From NCBI RefSeq assembly GCF_003002825.1, contig NZ_PVTE01000008.1:62001-126000 (forward strand): a stretch of DNA of 64,000 bases, written 5' to 3'. The DNA is from Spirosoma oryzae. Lineage in GTDB: Bacteria > Bacteroidota > Bacteroidia > Cytophagales > Spirosomataceae. Made by a program: the position numbers and the translations under genes. This document shows positions 27,279-36,985 of the stretch, one piece after another. The notes beneath the pieces are model-generated. The model was not told the origin of the DNA. It did no database searches and saw only the letters and a program-made list of their open reading frames with translations. Each line of letters starts with the position of its first letter. Position 1 is the stretch's first letter.

Positions 27279-27379
27279 GTAGCCCAGATGTCCACATCTG
27301 GAGGGCGCGACAGCGACCAAGAAAGCTACCACGTAGCCGAGTTGGCCTGACGGCCTCCAGATGTGGACATCTGGGCTAC
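27279..27379. mobile_element. MITE-like element with 26-bp perfect terminal inverted repeats
   Basis: The 101-bp segment begins GTAGCCCAGATGTCCACATC and its first 26 bases (27279-27304) are the exact reverse complement of its last 26 (27354-27379). Each arm is itself palindromic around CCAGATGT-CC-ACATCTGG. The 49-bp core has no ORF. This fits a miniature inverted-repeat or REP/BIME-type element; as RNA it would form a long hairpin between the fucosidase and the SGNH gene. No target-site duplication is obvious. Confidence 0.7.
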
Positions 27380-27403
27380 ACATTACTACACCCACCCAAC
27401 ACT

Positions 27404-28246
27404 ATGACACTCCGACTAACCCGGCAGCTGTTTTGTCTGCTTTTGCTTATTGGTGCGTTCAGTTTTCGCGCCCCACAACAAATGACGTGGGTCGCGATCG
27501 GCGATTCGATCACCTACCTCAACGACCATCCCGAACAAACCGGCAACCGCATCACGAAAGGCTACATGACCCGCGTCGTGGAGAAGCTCCCGTATATCAA
27601 ATTCGTCAATCAGGGGCACAACGGCTGGACAGCGATCCGCATCGCGCAGCAGATCGATTCACTGGGATTGACCAAAGCCGACATCTACTCCGTCTTTCTC
27701 GGTACCAACGACTGGTGGCACAGCAAACCACTCGGCCACTTCACCGACTATCAGCAAAACACCGGCACCGGCACAGTCTACGGCTCATTTCGCATCATCC
27801 TCGACAAACTCCGCCGACTCAATCCGCAGGCGCGTCTGTTGCTGATTACGCCCATGCCCCGCACTGATTTCGTGCAGATCAATAACCCGAAAAATAACGC
27901 CTACGGCTCGTACAAACCCAAGACCGGGCAGACACTCGAATCGTTTGCGCAGGCCATCGACTCCATTGGCCGCGCCGAGCAGATACCGGTCGTGGATCTG
28001 TACCACCTGCGCAGTCTGCGGGTGGAGAGGCTGGTGAAGTTCAAACGTCTGAAAAACCCCGCTACCGGTCAGTATGTCGACTACCGTTACCCGGATTATA
28101 CCACTATCCCATTCAACCCGGCTACTGACGAGTACCCCTACCCGCCCGCTGCTATCGACCGTACCTACGACGGGCTCCATCCCTCCGACGAGGGGTACGA
28201 ACTCATCACCCGGCAGTTAGTCAGACGGTTGAAAGCATTTCGATAG
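27404..28246 (+). CDS. Exported SGNH/GDSL-family hydrolase
   Basis: 280 residues with a signal peptide (MTLRLTRQLFCLLLLIGAFSFRA). The SGNH blocks are complete: block I WVAIGDSITY with the nucleophile serine, block II glycine in NQGHNGW, block III GTNDWW with the asparagine, and block V DGLHPSDEGY with the Asp-His pair near residue 260. Such enzymes are ester hydrolases; next to a fucosidase a carbohydrate esterase (deacetylase) role is likely but not proved. It is 24 bp after the palindromic element and shares strand with the GH29 gene. Confidence 0.9.
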   Translation: MTLRLTRQLFCLLLLIGAFSFRAPQQMTWVAIGDSITYLNDHPEQTGNRITKGYMTRVVEKLPYIKFVNQGHNGWTAIRIAQQIDSLGLTKADIYSVFLGTNDWWHSKPLGHFTDYQQNTGTGTVYGSFRIILDKLRRLNPQARLLLITPMPRTDFVQINNPKNNAYGSYKPKTGQTLESFAQAIDSIGRAEQIPVVDLYHLRSLRVERLVKFKRLKNPATGQYVDYRYPDYTTIPFNPATDEYPYPPAAIDRTYDGLHPSDEGYELITRQLVRRLKAFR

Positions 28247-28354
28247 TCGAATTAAAAACCGGTAAAAAAATCCGGTAAGTTTCGCAAACGGCGTTGCAAC
28301 TATTTAGAGCAGGTAGCTAGATTTACCAGTTTAGTAACAGCTGTTCATTTATCT

Positions 28355-31300
28355 ATGCGCCAACTTTTTACCGCTTTATTCGTCTGTCTATTTTTATCCT
28401 CCGCCGTCGCGCAATCCATCGTTTACGTCACGCCGACCGGCTCCGGCAATCAATCCGGCGGCTCCTGGAGCGATGCTCTATCCGGAACGCAGCTACAAAG
28501 TCGCCTGGCATCTGCTTCGGCGGGAACGCAGTTCTGGATTGCGGGAGGACGCTATAAACCAACGGCTGGTACAGATCGAACCGCTAGCTTTGTCGTTCCT
28601 TCTGGTGTTCAGGTATATGGCGGCTTTATCGGTAACGAAAACACACTGAGCAGCCGAAAAGTAACCCGCCCCTACATCACCATTTTCACGGGTTATTTGG
28701 TCGCAGGTACCGATGAGCTTAGCAGTTATCATGTGGTAACGTTTCGCAACGCCAATGCAGACACCCGATTGGACGGCGTGAGTATTATTTACGGTCGGGC
28801 CAATGGTACTAGTAATTTCAACAATGTCGGCGCGGGTATTTACAACGATGGCAGCAATGGCGGACGGAGTGAGCCCCTTCTTGTCAATTGTGAGATCAGA
28901 GACAACAGGGCAGATTCGCACGGTGGAGGTGTGTACAACAATGGACAGAGCGGAGTATGCGCCAGCCGGTTCGTAAACTGCTCTATTGAGGGTAATACCT
29001 CTATCAGTGGGTACGGCGGAGGCATGTATAACAATGGTGTTCAGGGCGTTTGTAGCCCTCAGCTTACCAACTGTATTATTGCAAGCAATAGAGCAGTTCA
29101 AGGTAGCGCCATGACGAGTGATGGGTCGCAGGGAATTTCGTCACCCACGTTAGCAAACTGCGTGTTTAAATATAATCAGGGGGGAAGCGTTCTTCACGGC
29201 AGAGGATTAAATGGCAATTGTCAACCAAGCATTGTCAATTCTATTCTGTGGACTAATTCGCGGCCGTCGTTCTACAATGAATCGGCCAATCACACAGTCA
29301 CATATAGTGATGTCGAAGATGGCTATTCGGGTACTGGCAACATTAGCCAAGACCCCCAATTCTTCAATTACTACACCAACGATTTTCGTTTACTGAAAAC
29401 CAGCCCGGCCATCGACGCAGGTAATCCGGCCAGTACTACAACATCTGTCTCAGCTACTGATTATGAAGGTAAATCTCGATTTTATAACAACCGGATCGAT
29501 ATGGGTATCATCGAGTACGTTCCTAACTCAGTGACAGGAATCGTCAGAGTTACCATCACCGGCTCAGGGGACAATGTGTCAGGCAGTTCCTGGGACAATG
29601 CACTGAACGGGTATACGATGCGCGCAGCCTTATCCGAAGCCGCGCCAGGCACATCCTTCTGGGTAGCCACAGGGCGCTATTTCCCGTCGTTCACTGTTGG
29701 CGATCGTTCGTCTTCGTTCGTCATTCCACCCGGTGTAAAAGTCTATGGTGGTTTTACGGGTAATGAAACAAATTTCAGTAGCCGGGCGCTGACGCAGCCA
29801 CTTAGTACAACATTGACAGGTGATGTCGGTGTTACCAATGATAACAGCGACAACAGCTATCGCGTCGTTGTACTGAAGAACGCAACAGCAGAGACAGTTC
29901 TTGACGGGTTTGTAATCACGGGCGGTAATGCCAATGGGAGCACTTTAGATAATCCCAGCAGTGGAGCAGGTATTTATTGTGACGGGCGTGGGCAAAACAA
30001 CAAAAGTGAACCTAGAATAACTAACTGTCTCATTACTGGCAACGTTGCTCGTTACTATGGGGGAGGTATACACGCCGACGGCAACTTCGGCAATGCATCC
30101 CCAGTTCTAACCAACTGCCAATTCGTTCAAAATACAGCTTTATCGGGTGGCGGAGCTTTCAACGGTGGGTTGCCAGGAATATGTAGTCCCACGTACATCA
30201 ACTGCACCTTTCTCAATAACACAGCAAGTGGTCAGGGCGGTGCCATCTATCACTACACTTATTTTAGACCAGCTGATAACACGCTTAGATTAGTCAATTG
30301 CAGGATTAGTCATAACCAGGCCAATGAAGGAGCAGGCCTTTACTGCGGAAATTCATCGGATGCATACCTAAGCCTACTACTCACAAACTGTCTGATTGAT
30401 CGAAACACCGCTGTTGATCTAGGGGGCGGTATATCGCTGTACCGAGTCGGCCGCTCTACCATAGAAGCTGCCATTACAAATTGTACGATTGCGAACAATC
30501 GCGCAGGTAGTGCAGGTGACAATATTTTTAACCACACGGGTGCCGATACGAAAGGGCGATACAACATCAAAAATAGCATCGTCAAAAATGGCGGCTTTGG
30601 TTACCGTGACGATGGTAGCGGCAACACAGTTTATCCTCCCCTGGATATTACGTACTCTAACGTTCAAGCACTTGCTGTCGGCACCGGTAACATCGACGCT
30701 GATCCACAATTTGTCGATGCAGCCAACGGCGATTTTCGGCTGAAAGCAGGGAGCCCATCCATCAATACAGGTGATCCAGCTAGCACGACGGCGACGGTTT
30801 CGGCGACCGACCTGGACGGTAATCAGCGGGTTGCGGAGAACCGGATCGATATGGGCGCTTACGAGTTTCAGGTGTCGGCCGTGACAGGCTCAGACCTGAG
30901 TCTGCGGCTCAATGTCGACAGCCGGACGCCGGGTACCAATCAGGCAGTGACGTATCAATTGACGGTAACGAACGACGGCCCACTCAAAGCGACGGGCGTC
31001 ACGTGGCAGAATCGCCTGCCCGATAACATGACGTTCGTAGGTGGCAGCAATCTATCGCTGAATAACGGCGTGCTCAGCGGTTACGTAGCCTCGCTGGAAC
31101 CGGGGGCCTCCAACACGTTTACGTACCAGTTGCAGCCGACACAGACAGGGCAGTACATCAACGCGGCACAGATTACGACCGCCGACCAGCCTGACCCCGA
31201 TAGCCAGCCGAACTCCGGCACAGGCGACGGACAGGACGATGCGGCTCAGGTCGATATTCGGGTAGGTGGTGCCAGTAGCCCGGTGTATGCGTCGGCCAAC

Positions 31301-31753
31301 CCTAATCAGGTGCCGCTCCCACCCGTTCAGTCGAATCAGCCTACGCCCGACCCCAGCAAGGTAGACCTCGCGCTGAGTATGTCGGTAGATAACCGCGTTC
31401 CGAAAGTGGGTGATCTGCTAACCTACGTATTAACCGTCACCAATCAGGGTGGCGCTACGGCCTCGAACGTACGCGTCACGGCTTATCTGCCCGATGGTCA
31501 GCAGTTCGATAGCAGCGCCGATGGTATGAGCGTTAGCGACGGGGGCGTTTCGGGTGGTACGGCATCGATACCGGCGGGTGGCCAGACCAGTGTCCGGTTT
31601 ACGGCGCGGGTGACATCGGCGAAGATGGGCGTTACGAAAGCGCAGATTCGTCAGGCCAGCCCTGCTGATGTGGACTCGACACCCGACAACGGAACCGACA
31701 ACGGCGAAGACGATACCGCACAGGTCGATTTGCGGTCGCAGCCGGGGCTGTAA
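28355..31753 (+). CDS. Duplicated right-handed beta-helix protein with two DUF11 domains
   Basis: 1132 residues with a signal peptide ([20 protein letters not shown]). Two homologous parallel beta-helix halves (about 20-385 and 392-838) each begin V.VT.TGSG...G.SW..AL.G, continue through [17 protein letters not shown] or [17 protein letters not shown], and end in a choice-of-anchor-type block (DFRL...SPAI/SINTG.PASTT...DxxG). Two DUF11 modules follow (about 840-960 and 1000-1125: [18 protein letters not shown] and [18 protein letters not shown]). There is no T9SS tail although DUF11 and beta-helix proteins of this phylum often have one; the chain simply stops after the second DUF11. Likely a cell-surface or secreted fibre or polysaccharide-binding protein; enzymatic activity is not evident. 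Confidence 0.85.
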   Translation: MRQLFTALFVCLFLSSAVAQSIVYVTPTGSGNQSGGSWSDALSGTQLQSRLASASAGTQFWIAGGRYKPTAGTDRTASFVVPSGVQVYGGFIGNENTLSSRKVTRPYITIFTGYLVAGTDELSSYHVVTFRNANADTRLDGVSIIYGRANGTSNFNNVGAGIYNDGSNGGRSEPLLVNCEIRDNRADSHGGGVYNNGQSGVCASRFVNCSIEGNTSISGYGGGMYNNGVQGVCSPQLTNCIIASNRAVQGSAMTSDGSQGISSPTLANCVFKYNQGGSVLHGRGLNGNCQPSIVNSILWTNSRPSFYNESANHTVTYSDVEDGYSGTGNISQDPQFFNYYTNDFRLLKTSPAIDAGNPASTTTSVSATDYEGKSRFYNNRIDMGIIEYVPNSVTGIVRVTITGSGDNVSGSSWDNALNGYTMRAALSEAAPGTSFWVATGRYFPSFTVGDRSSSFVIPPGVKVYGGFTGNETNFSSRALTQPLSTTLTGDVGVTNDNSDNSYRVVVLKNATAETVLDGFVITGGNANGSTLDNPSSGAGIYCDGRGQNNKSEPRITNCLITGNVARYYGGGIHADGNFGNASPVLTNCQFVQNTALSGGGAFNGGLPGICSPTYINCTFLNNTASGQGGAIYHYTYFRPADNTLRLVNCRISHNQANEGAGLYCGNSSDAYLSLLLTNCLIDRNTAVDLGGGISLYRVGRSTIEAAITNCTIANNRAGSAGDNIFNHTGADTKGRYNIKNSIVKNGGFGYRDDGSGNTVYPPLDITYSNVQALAVGTGNIDADPQFVDAANGDFRLKAGSPSINTGDPASTTATVSATDLDGNQRVAENRIDMGAYEFQVSAVTGSDLSLRLNVDSRTPGTNQAVTYQLTVTNDGPLKATGVTWQNRLPDNMTFVGGSNLSLNNGVLSGYVASLEPGASNTFTYQLQPTQTGQYINAAQITTADQPDPDSQPNSGTGDGQDDAAQVDIRVGGASSPVYASANPNQVPLPPVQSNQPTPDPSKVDLALSMSVDNRVPKVGDLLTYVLTVTNQGGATASNVRVTAYLPDGQQFDSSADGMSVSDGGVSGGTASIPAGGQTSVRFTARVTSAKMGVTKAQIRQASPADVDSTPDNGTDNGEDDTAQVDLRSQPGL

Positions 31754-31806
31754 CGGTTATAAATCGGGCGTTGGCTACTATCTTGCCGAAACAACCTTTT
31801 TCTTCT

Positions 31807-32127
31807 ATGCTCATAACGACTACGTCTTCCGTTGAAGGCAAACGCATTACCCGCTACATCGGCATCGTCAACGGCGAAGCGATTATCGGGGCCAACATCG
31901 TCAAAGACTTTTTCGCGGGTATCCGCGACGTGGTGGGCGGCCGATCGGGCGCGTATGAGCAGGGATTGCGCGAAGCCAAAAGCATTGCGCTGAAAGAAAT
32001 GACCGACCAGGCGATTCGGCTGGGAGCCAACGCGATTATCGGCGTCGACCTCGACTACGAAACCATCGGTGGTAATGGTTCGATGCTTATGGTTTCCGCC
32101 AATGGTACGGCTGTCGTGCTGGAATGA
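31807..32127 (+). CDS. YbjQ/UPF0145-family protein (heavy-metal-binding-domain fold)
   Basis: The ATG at 31807 gives 106 residues, the standard size for YbjQ proteins; an upstream ATG would add a leader not seen in the family. Characteristic stretches are [69 protein letters not shown] and the end [11 protein letters not shown]. The family forms small cytoplasmic oligomers and its function is not known despite the heavy-metal name. It stands alone between the beta-helix gene and the low-complexity gene. Confidence 0.92.
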   Translation: MLITTTSSVEGKRITRYIGIVNGEAIIGANIVKDFFAGIRDVVGGRSGAYEQGLREAKSIALKEMTDQAIRLGANAIIGVDLDYETIGGNGSMLMVSANGTAVVLE

Positions 32128-32256
32128 CAGCCCGGCGCACCAGCTACTACCACGCCTTACAGCGTTACTCTTTTTTAATCACCTTTTCAGATAGCATAGC
32201 TAGACTTTTTGCTGTACAGGGGGTTATACCAACAATTCAACGTATAACTCAACATC

Positions 32257-32643
32257 ATGAAAAAGGTCATCTTAACCAGTCTATTTGTGCTCGGCTTAGC
32301 AGCACTTAGCGCCCAGGCGCAAACGGGTTCAACAGCAACCGGTAGCAGCGGCAGCAGAGGCTCTAATTCGAGTACTGGTGCCAGCAACGGCACGATGGGT
32401 AGCAACAGCAACAACAGTGGCTCGGGTATGAGCACAACCGGTGGCAGCACGATGAGCAGCGGCTCGACAGACAATCAAAGTGGTTCTATGTCGGGCATGA
32501 AACGGAGTCGGAAGCAAAGCGGTTCATCAATGTCGGGTCAGTCAGGCAGTAACGACATGAACATGAACGGTGGAAGTGGTCGTCGTAACCGCAAGGGGGG
32601 CAGCAATTCGACAATGCCCATGAGCACAACATCGTCTCGGTAA
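32257..32643 (+). CDS. Small secreted Ser/Gly/Asn/Met-rich low-complexity protein
   Basis: 128 residues: a good signal peptide (MKKVILTSLFVLGLAALSAQAQ) followed by about 105 residues made almost only of S, G, T, N and M, with basic patches (KRSRKQ, RRNRKG). No fold or domain is recognisable and the mature part is probably disordered. The signal peptide, the sensible start and a strong terminator 20 bp downstream argue that it is a real gene. Function unknown; a matrix or envelope-associated role is only a guess. Confidence 0.7.
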   Translation: MKKVILTSLFVLGLAALSAQAQTGSTATGSSGSRGSNSSTGASNGTMGSNSNNSGSGMSTTGGSTMSSGSTDNQSGSMSGMKRSRKQSGSSMSGQSGSNDMNMNGGSGRRNRKGGSNSTMPMSTTSSR

Positions 32644-32662
32644 GCTACAGCTGGCTTTCCAT

Positions 32663-32701
32663 CAAAACGTCCTGCTTTGTTAATCAAGGCAGGACGTTTT
32701 G
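32663..32701. terminator. Bidirectional hairpin terminator
   Basis: A 17-bp stem (CAAAACGTCCTGCTTTG at 32663-32679 against 32685-32701, one G-U pair) with loop TTAAT. A and T tracts on the two ends suit termination from both sides. It separates the convergent low-complexity gene (+) and the glycosyltransferase fusion (-). Confidence 0.85.
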
Positions 32702-32702
32702 T

Positions 32703-35700
32703 TTACAGACGCTGCGACCGATCACTGGAATCGTGGTCGCGCTGAACGACCGGAATTAGTTCGGCCGATATAACTGATGTAGGAGTCAGTACTACCTGCC
32801 CGGTCCGTTTCAGCACACCCCACGACGCGACCTCACCCCGGATTGCATTCAGGTATGAACGCAGCAGCACCCAGAACAATAGGTACCGCCAGGCGATTCG
32901 TTGCGGCAACAGCCACCACAGCGTATGCAGGGACCGTTCTTCCAGCCTGTAAGCCAGTATCGCCACGAGCGCGTCGACACCCATAAACAGCAGGAAATAG
33001 GTCAGTACAACGCCCCAGGTACCGGTCAGAAACGAAAGCGCCAGTTGCAGCTCAGCGACTAGTGTAAGCAGCGGAAAGCCAAACTGAAACAGTACAAGGC
33101 TCGGTAAAGCCAGCCAGCCGACAGCCGCGCCGGCTCCCCCCGCCCGCCCCCGGCGAAACAGCAGGTCGCGGTGTTTCCAGACGGTCTGCATCACGCCGTA
33201 ACACCACCGAACACGCTGTTTGATGAGCATTGGTACCGTTTCAGGGGCTTCGGTCACGGCGATGGCGTCGTTACAGGCATCGACGCGATACCCCTGTCGC
33301 AGCAGGCGAATCGTGAGGTCGCAGTCTTCGGCCAGCGTGTCGGTCGTAAAGCCCCCGACTGCCAGTAACGCCGATCGGCGGAACGCACCGATAGCGCCCG
33401 GCACAACGGTAATGCAGTTCAACACAGCATAGGCCCGGCGGTCGAAGTTCTGACTCGTCGTGTATTCGATGGCCTGAAAACGAGTCAGCCAGTTACGCTG
33501 ATTACCTACCTGCACATTACCGGCAACGGCACCGACGATCGGGTCTGTAAAGCGGGCAACCAGTTTCTCAACCGCATCGGGCATCAGCTGTGTATCGGCA
33601 TCGATACAAACGACTACGGCTCCTTTGGCCCGACTGATACCGACGTTCAATGCCGATGATTTCCCGCCGTTCGGTTTGCTCAGCACCTGCACGCGACTAT
33701 CGCCAGCAAAGCGAGCCTCCACCATGTCGTATGTTCTATCCGACGACCCATCATCGACAAATACGACTTCCAGGTTGGCGTAGGTACTGGCCAGTAAGCT
33801 TTCGACCGTCAGAACCGCGCTCAGTTCTTCATTATACGCCGGCACAATGACACTGACCAAGTCCGTATACGGATTGACTACCGGCCGTTGCCGCTTTTTC
33901 TGCCACAACGCCAGACCAGCCAACAGTAGCACCCGGGCTATTGCCAGTAGAATGCCGACCAGAAATAGCCATGTCAGCGCGCACTGTCCGTAGTAAAGCA
34001 GTTGAACCAGCGACCGATCAGTGAGTAATGCTGCCTGTTGAATCGGTGCGGGCGGCATGAGTTCCCGGTCGGGTCGGTGCATCAGCTGGCTCAGCGTAGC
34101 GAACCGATACCCCCGTTGTTTATAGTAGTGAATAAGCGCCGGTAGTGCTTTTACGGTAGCTGAACGGTCGCCCCCGGCATCGTGCAACAGGATAATATTA
34201 CCCAGACTATCCTGCTGCCTGACCCGGCTCAGTATCTGCTGTGGCGTTACGCCGGCCTGCCAGTCGAGCGGGTCGATCGATTCGCCAATGGTGTAATAAT
34301 GCTGCTGTTCGGCCAGCGCGATCGGGCGCAGTTCACTACCCGAGTTAGGCTCACTGTCGGCATTGTACGGTGGCCGGAACAGAATGGTCGACCGGCCGGT
34401 GATACTCTCGATTAGCCGCCGACAGGTATTCAGTTCGAAGAATAACCGGCGCGGACTTACGTGCGTCAGGTCGGGGTGCAGCGTGGTGTGGTTGCCGATT
34501 TCATAGCCGGCGCGAGCCATCCGCTGTAGCAGCGGCAGGTTACGCTGGGCGTTCAGGCCGATCACAAAAAACGAGGCCGGTACGTGCTCGCGTTCGAGGA
34601 TATCCAGAATCTGTGGCGTATACGTCTCGTCGGGCCCATCATCGAACGACAGGACCATCGTTTTGTCGGCCTTCCCTACTTTGCGAACCACGTACGACGT
34701 AGGCAATGTCAGGTACTGCTCCTCGCTGATAAGCTGATCGGTCGAATCGTACTCCAGTTTGAGTCGGCCATCGTGTGGGGTGGCTTCCACATCCAGAATA
34801 TCGCCTTCGCCCTGATAGTCGACGCTGGGTAGTGCCGGTACATGCTGTAACTGCTGCCAGTCGATTGGTTGATGCGCCAGCGACGACGCCGACAGGTCGC
34901 GGGCGTAGTAGTCCCAGGTCCGGACGTCTTCCGATCCCAGTCGCCAGATAGCCGCACCCCCCGTTTCGTAATCTTCCGTTGCCCGCAGTACGTTGTACGC
35001 CGACGCAGCATCGTTGAACCAGACCGTATGGGGGGTACCGGCATCATCCTGATAGCGAAACGACAGGTTATAGGTCTGATTGTCGTATTGAACGGGCGTG
35101 GCCGATTTCCGGTTGGCGCGGGCCATGGCCTGCTGATACGTAATATCGACGCCCTCCCCTTTCTGCGGCCAGTCGTAGCCGTAGCCAGCTACCCCCACAA
35201 TCACCTGCTCCGACGGGAGTTGCTTGCAGGTCTGCTCCAGTACATACTCGATCCAGGGATACGGAGCCACCGGGCCGGGGGCCGACGTACTGAAATGCTG
35301 ATCGTACGCCATCAGCACGATATAGTCGACATAGGGCTGCAACGCGGGCAGGTCGTAGTCGGGATTAAGCGGAGCCGTGTCGATGGTTACGAGGTAGCCT
35401 TTTGGATGCAGAGCCGCGTGCAGTTCACGGACAAAGTCAGTCAGGGTCTCGTTGGTCTCCTCGTTCAGCTCTTCAAAGTCGATGTTGACACCCTGAAAGT
35501 GGTGTCTGTCGAGCTGGGCCGCGACCTGCGCGATAAATGCCCGTCGACGGATTGGGTTACTGAGCAGCCGATGCACATTTTTTCCCCGCCAGTTGCCCTG
35601 ATAAAAATTCGAGATCATCGGTACAACGGCAACACCCGGATGCGCTTTCAGCAGCGAGTCGGCCTGCGCATCGATGTCGGTTTGTAACTCGGCCTTGTTT

Positions 35701-36098
35701 CCGACAAACAGCCATTCGGGCATGACCATGTTCAGTTGCCCGATATGGTCGCGCAGGGTCTGGTACGACTGCGCATCCCAGTTGACGTAAAAACCCGCCC
35801 GTACTGCCGGGCGTTTGGCGGTTGCATGGTGCGCTGGCAGATGCCGCCGGAATCCCGTTGGGACGCCCGAGCGGGTATCGCCATCGGCTTGACTGCTATC
35901 AACGACCGAGAGCGTACGAAACGCGGTTTCGTTGTCCTGTAGGCGGGGCAACGACGGAAACGACTGTTCGTCGACGCTCAGAATGGCCAATACTACCACC
36001 GCACTGAGGAGTAGCAAGCTCCCCAGTAACGTACCCCGGAAAAGCCGCCACCGATGGCGGGAGGGCGTGTAAAACACCTGTTTATCGGGCTTGTCCAT
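32703..36098 (-). CDS. GH18-like / NodB polysaccharide deacetylase / GT2 synthase fusion
   Basis: 1131 residues. Order: cytoplasmic tail and membrane helix (about 17-43); GH18-like TIM barrel (about 98-400) with FQGVNIDFEEL, i.e. the family motif DxxDxDxE with the last Asp (207) and Glu (209) kept but earlier acids changed to Q and N; NodB/CE4 deacetylase (about 479-675) with FDDGPD, the HTTLH metal site, RPPYN and LLHDAGG; membrane helices (about 698-732); GT2 synthase (about 745-990) with VDDGSS, DAD, a TED-type acid (AEDCD) and the processive-enzyme motif QRVRW; then several C-terminal helices. GT2, deacetylase and a GH-like domain are the parts used for poly-N-acetylglucosamine synthesis and modification (PgaC plus PgaB in E. 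coli), here in one chain. Last gene of a three-gene minus-strand unit; overlaps the previous gene by 17 bp. Confidence 0.9.
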   Translation of the reverse strand: MDKPDKQVFYTPSRHRWRLFRGTLLGSLLLLSAVVVLAILSVDEQSFPSLPRLQDNETAFRTLSVVDSSQADGDTRSGVPTGFRRHLPAHHATAKRPAVRAGFYVNWDAQSYQTLRDHIGQLNMVMPEWLFVGNKAELQTDIDAQADSLLKAHPGVAVVPMISNFYQGNWRGKNVHRLLSNPIRRRAFIAQVAAQLDRHHFQGVNIDFEELNEETNETLTDFVRELHAALHPKGYLVTIDTAPLNPDYDLPALQPYVDYIVLMAYDQHFSTSAPGPVAPYPWIEYVLEQTCKQLPSEQVIVGVAGYGYDWPQKGEGVDITYQQAMARANRKSATPVQYDNQTYNLSFRYQDDAGTPHTVWFNDAASAYNVLRATEDYETGGAAIWRLGSEDVRTWDYYARDLSASSLAHQPIDWQQLQHVPALPSVDYQGEGDILDVEATPHDGRLKLEYDSTDQLISEEQYLTLPTSYVVRKVGKADKTMVLSFDDGPDETYTPQILDILEREHVPASFFVIGLNAQRNLPLLQRMARAGYEIGNHTTLHPDLTHVSPRRLFFELNTCRRLIESITGRSTILFRPPYNADSEPNSGSELRPIALAEQQHYYTIGESIDPLDWQAGVTPQQILSRVRQQDSLGNIILLHDAGGDRSATVKALPALIHYYKQRGYRFATLSQLMHRPDRELMPPAPIQQAALLTDRSLVQLLYYGQCALTWLFLVGILLAIARVLLLAGLALWQKKRQRPVVNPYTDLVSVIVPAYNEELSAVLTVESLLASTYANLEVVFVDDGSSDRTYDMVEARFAGDSRVQVLSKPNGGKSSALNVGISRAKGAVVVCIDADTQLMPDAVEKLVARFTDPIVGAVAGNVQVGNQRNWLTRFQAIEYTTSQNFDRRAYAVLNCITVVPGAIGAFRRSALLAVGGFTTDTLAEDCDLTIRLLRQGYRVDACNDAIAVTEAPETVPMLIKQRVRWCYGVMQTVWKHRDLLFRRGRAGGAGAAVGWLALPSLVLFQFGFPLLTLVAELQLALSFLTGTWGVVLTYFLLFMGVDALVAILAYRLEERSLHTLWWLLPQRIAWRYLLFWVLLRSYLNAIRGEVASWGVLKRTGQVVLTPTSVISAELIPVVQRDHDSSDRSQRL

Positions 36099-36954
36099 GT
36101 GATGCAGGCAACTGAAGTGAATACGTGATTGTCGCGACAGCGTAGAAAAATGGCTTTGTTCGCTCGCCCGGCAGTGTGTTGTATGGCTGCGCTATACGCG
36201 GATCGACCAGCAGCGACCAGCGGGGCAGTTGCAGCGTGATCGGCAGATTGATCTCGGCGTCGACCAGTCCAAACGGTTTTGTATTCGAGGCAACTGCCTG
36301 GAGGGGACGCCCCCGCCGGTCGAACTGTGGCTGGTAAATACCGTTGACAAGCGTGTTCTGATTGGCAAACACCGCCTTTACCAGCGGCTCGGCAAACAGC
36401 GACCAGTTGTCGCGTTCGATCAGGCCAACGTACCGGCTCAGTTGCAGGTCGGTTTGCAGCAGCTTTTCGGAACCGAACATGTAGTACGTACCAATTGCCG
36501 GCGACCAGTCGTGCCAGTCGTAGGTCAGGTATATTTCGGTGAAATTGGTCAGCGGTTGCTGCTCGTCGGGCTCGGCGGCCGGAAAAAACCAGCGTTCGTA
36601 CCCCAGCGTATACGCCAGGTGCTTACCCAGCGTACCTTCCTTCTCGACTCCTAAATCGATCTTGCCGAAGTTCGACTCCTGAAAGTTGTTCCAGATATAA
36701 CCAACGCCATAGAAATGCCAGTTGGTCGCTGTCTGGTAGGTAAGCTGTGGCATCATACCAAACTGATGCACCCCAAACGTGCGGCCCCGGTAACTGACAG
36801 GATTCATATACGAATAGCTGAAGGAGAGCGACCGAACCGGTTTCTCACTGACGGAATCAGCAGCGGACGCAGTTTCGATGGGTTGTGCCAGTAGTGACGG
36901 ACCCGCCAGCACTAGCCAGCCGCCAACCAGGAGTAGACAAAAACGGAAGTACAT
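36082..36954 (-). CDS. Outer-membrane beta-barrel-like protein of the polysaccharide unit
   Basis: 290 residues with a signal peptide (MYFRFCLLLVGGWLVLAGPSLLAQ). The mature part shows alternating amphipathic strands rich in aromatic residues (LSFSYSYMNPVSY, WHFYGVGYIWNNF, LAYTLGYERWFF, EIYLTYDWHDWSPAIGTYYMFG) and ends in a terminal barrel-like strand (FFYAVATITYSLQLP), as expected for a small outer-membrane barrel. Its 3' end overlaps the GH18/deacetylase/GT2 gene by 17 bp and its start is 31 bp after the metallophosphoesterase stop. By position it may be the outer-membrane exit pore or accessory for the polymer, comparable in role to PgaA, but I see no sequence similarity to prove it. Confidence 0.7.
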   Translation of the reverse strand: MYFRFCLLLVGGWLVLAGPSLLAQPIETASAADSVSEKPVRSLSFSYSYMNPVSYRGRTFGVHQFGMMPQLTYQTATNWHFYGVGYIWNNFQESNFGKIDLGVEKEGTLGKHLAYTLGYERWFFPAAEPDEQQPLTNFTEIYLTYDWHDWSPAIGTYYMFGSEKLLQTDLQLSRYVGLIERDNWSLFAEPLVKAVFANQNTLVNGIYQPQFDRRGRPLQAVASNTKPFGLVDAEINLPITLQLPRWSLLVDPRIAQPYNTLPGERTKPFFYAVATITYSLQLPASHGQAR

Positions 36955-36985
36955 GGTACGGTTGATAGAGCGATCGGCGAGCCAG

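Noticed and set aside
34869-35687. 272-codon plus-strand frame inside the GH18/NodB/GT2 gene
   Set aside because: Shadow of an enzyme gene with complete motifs on the other strand.
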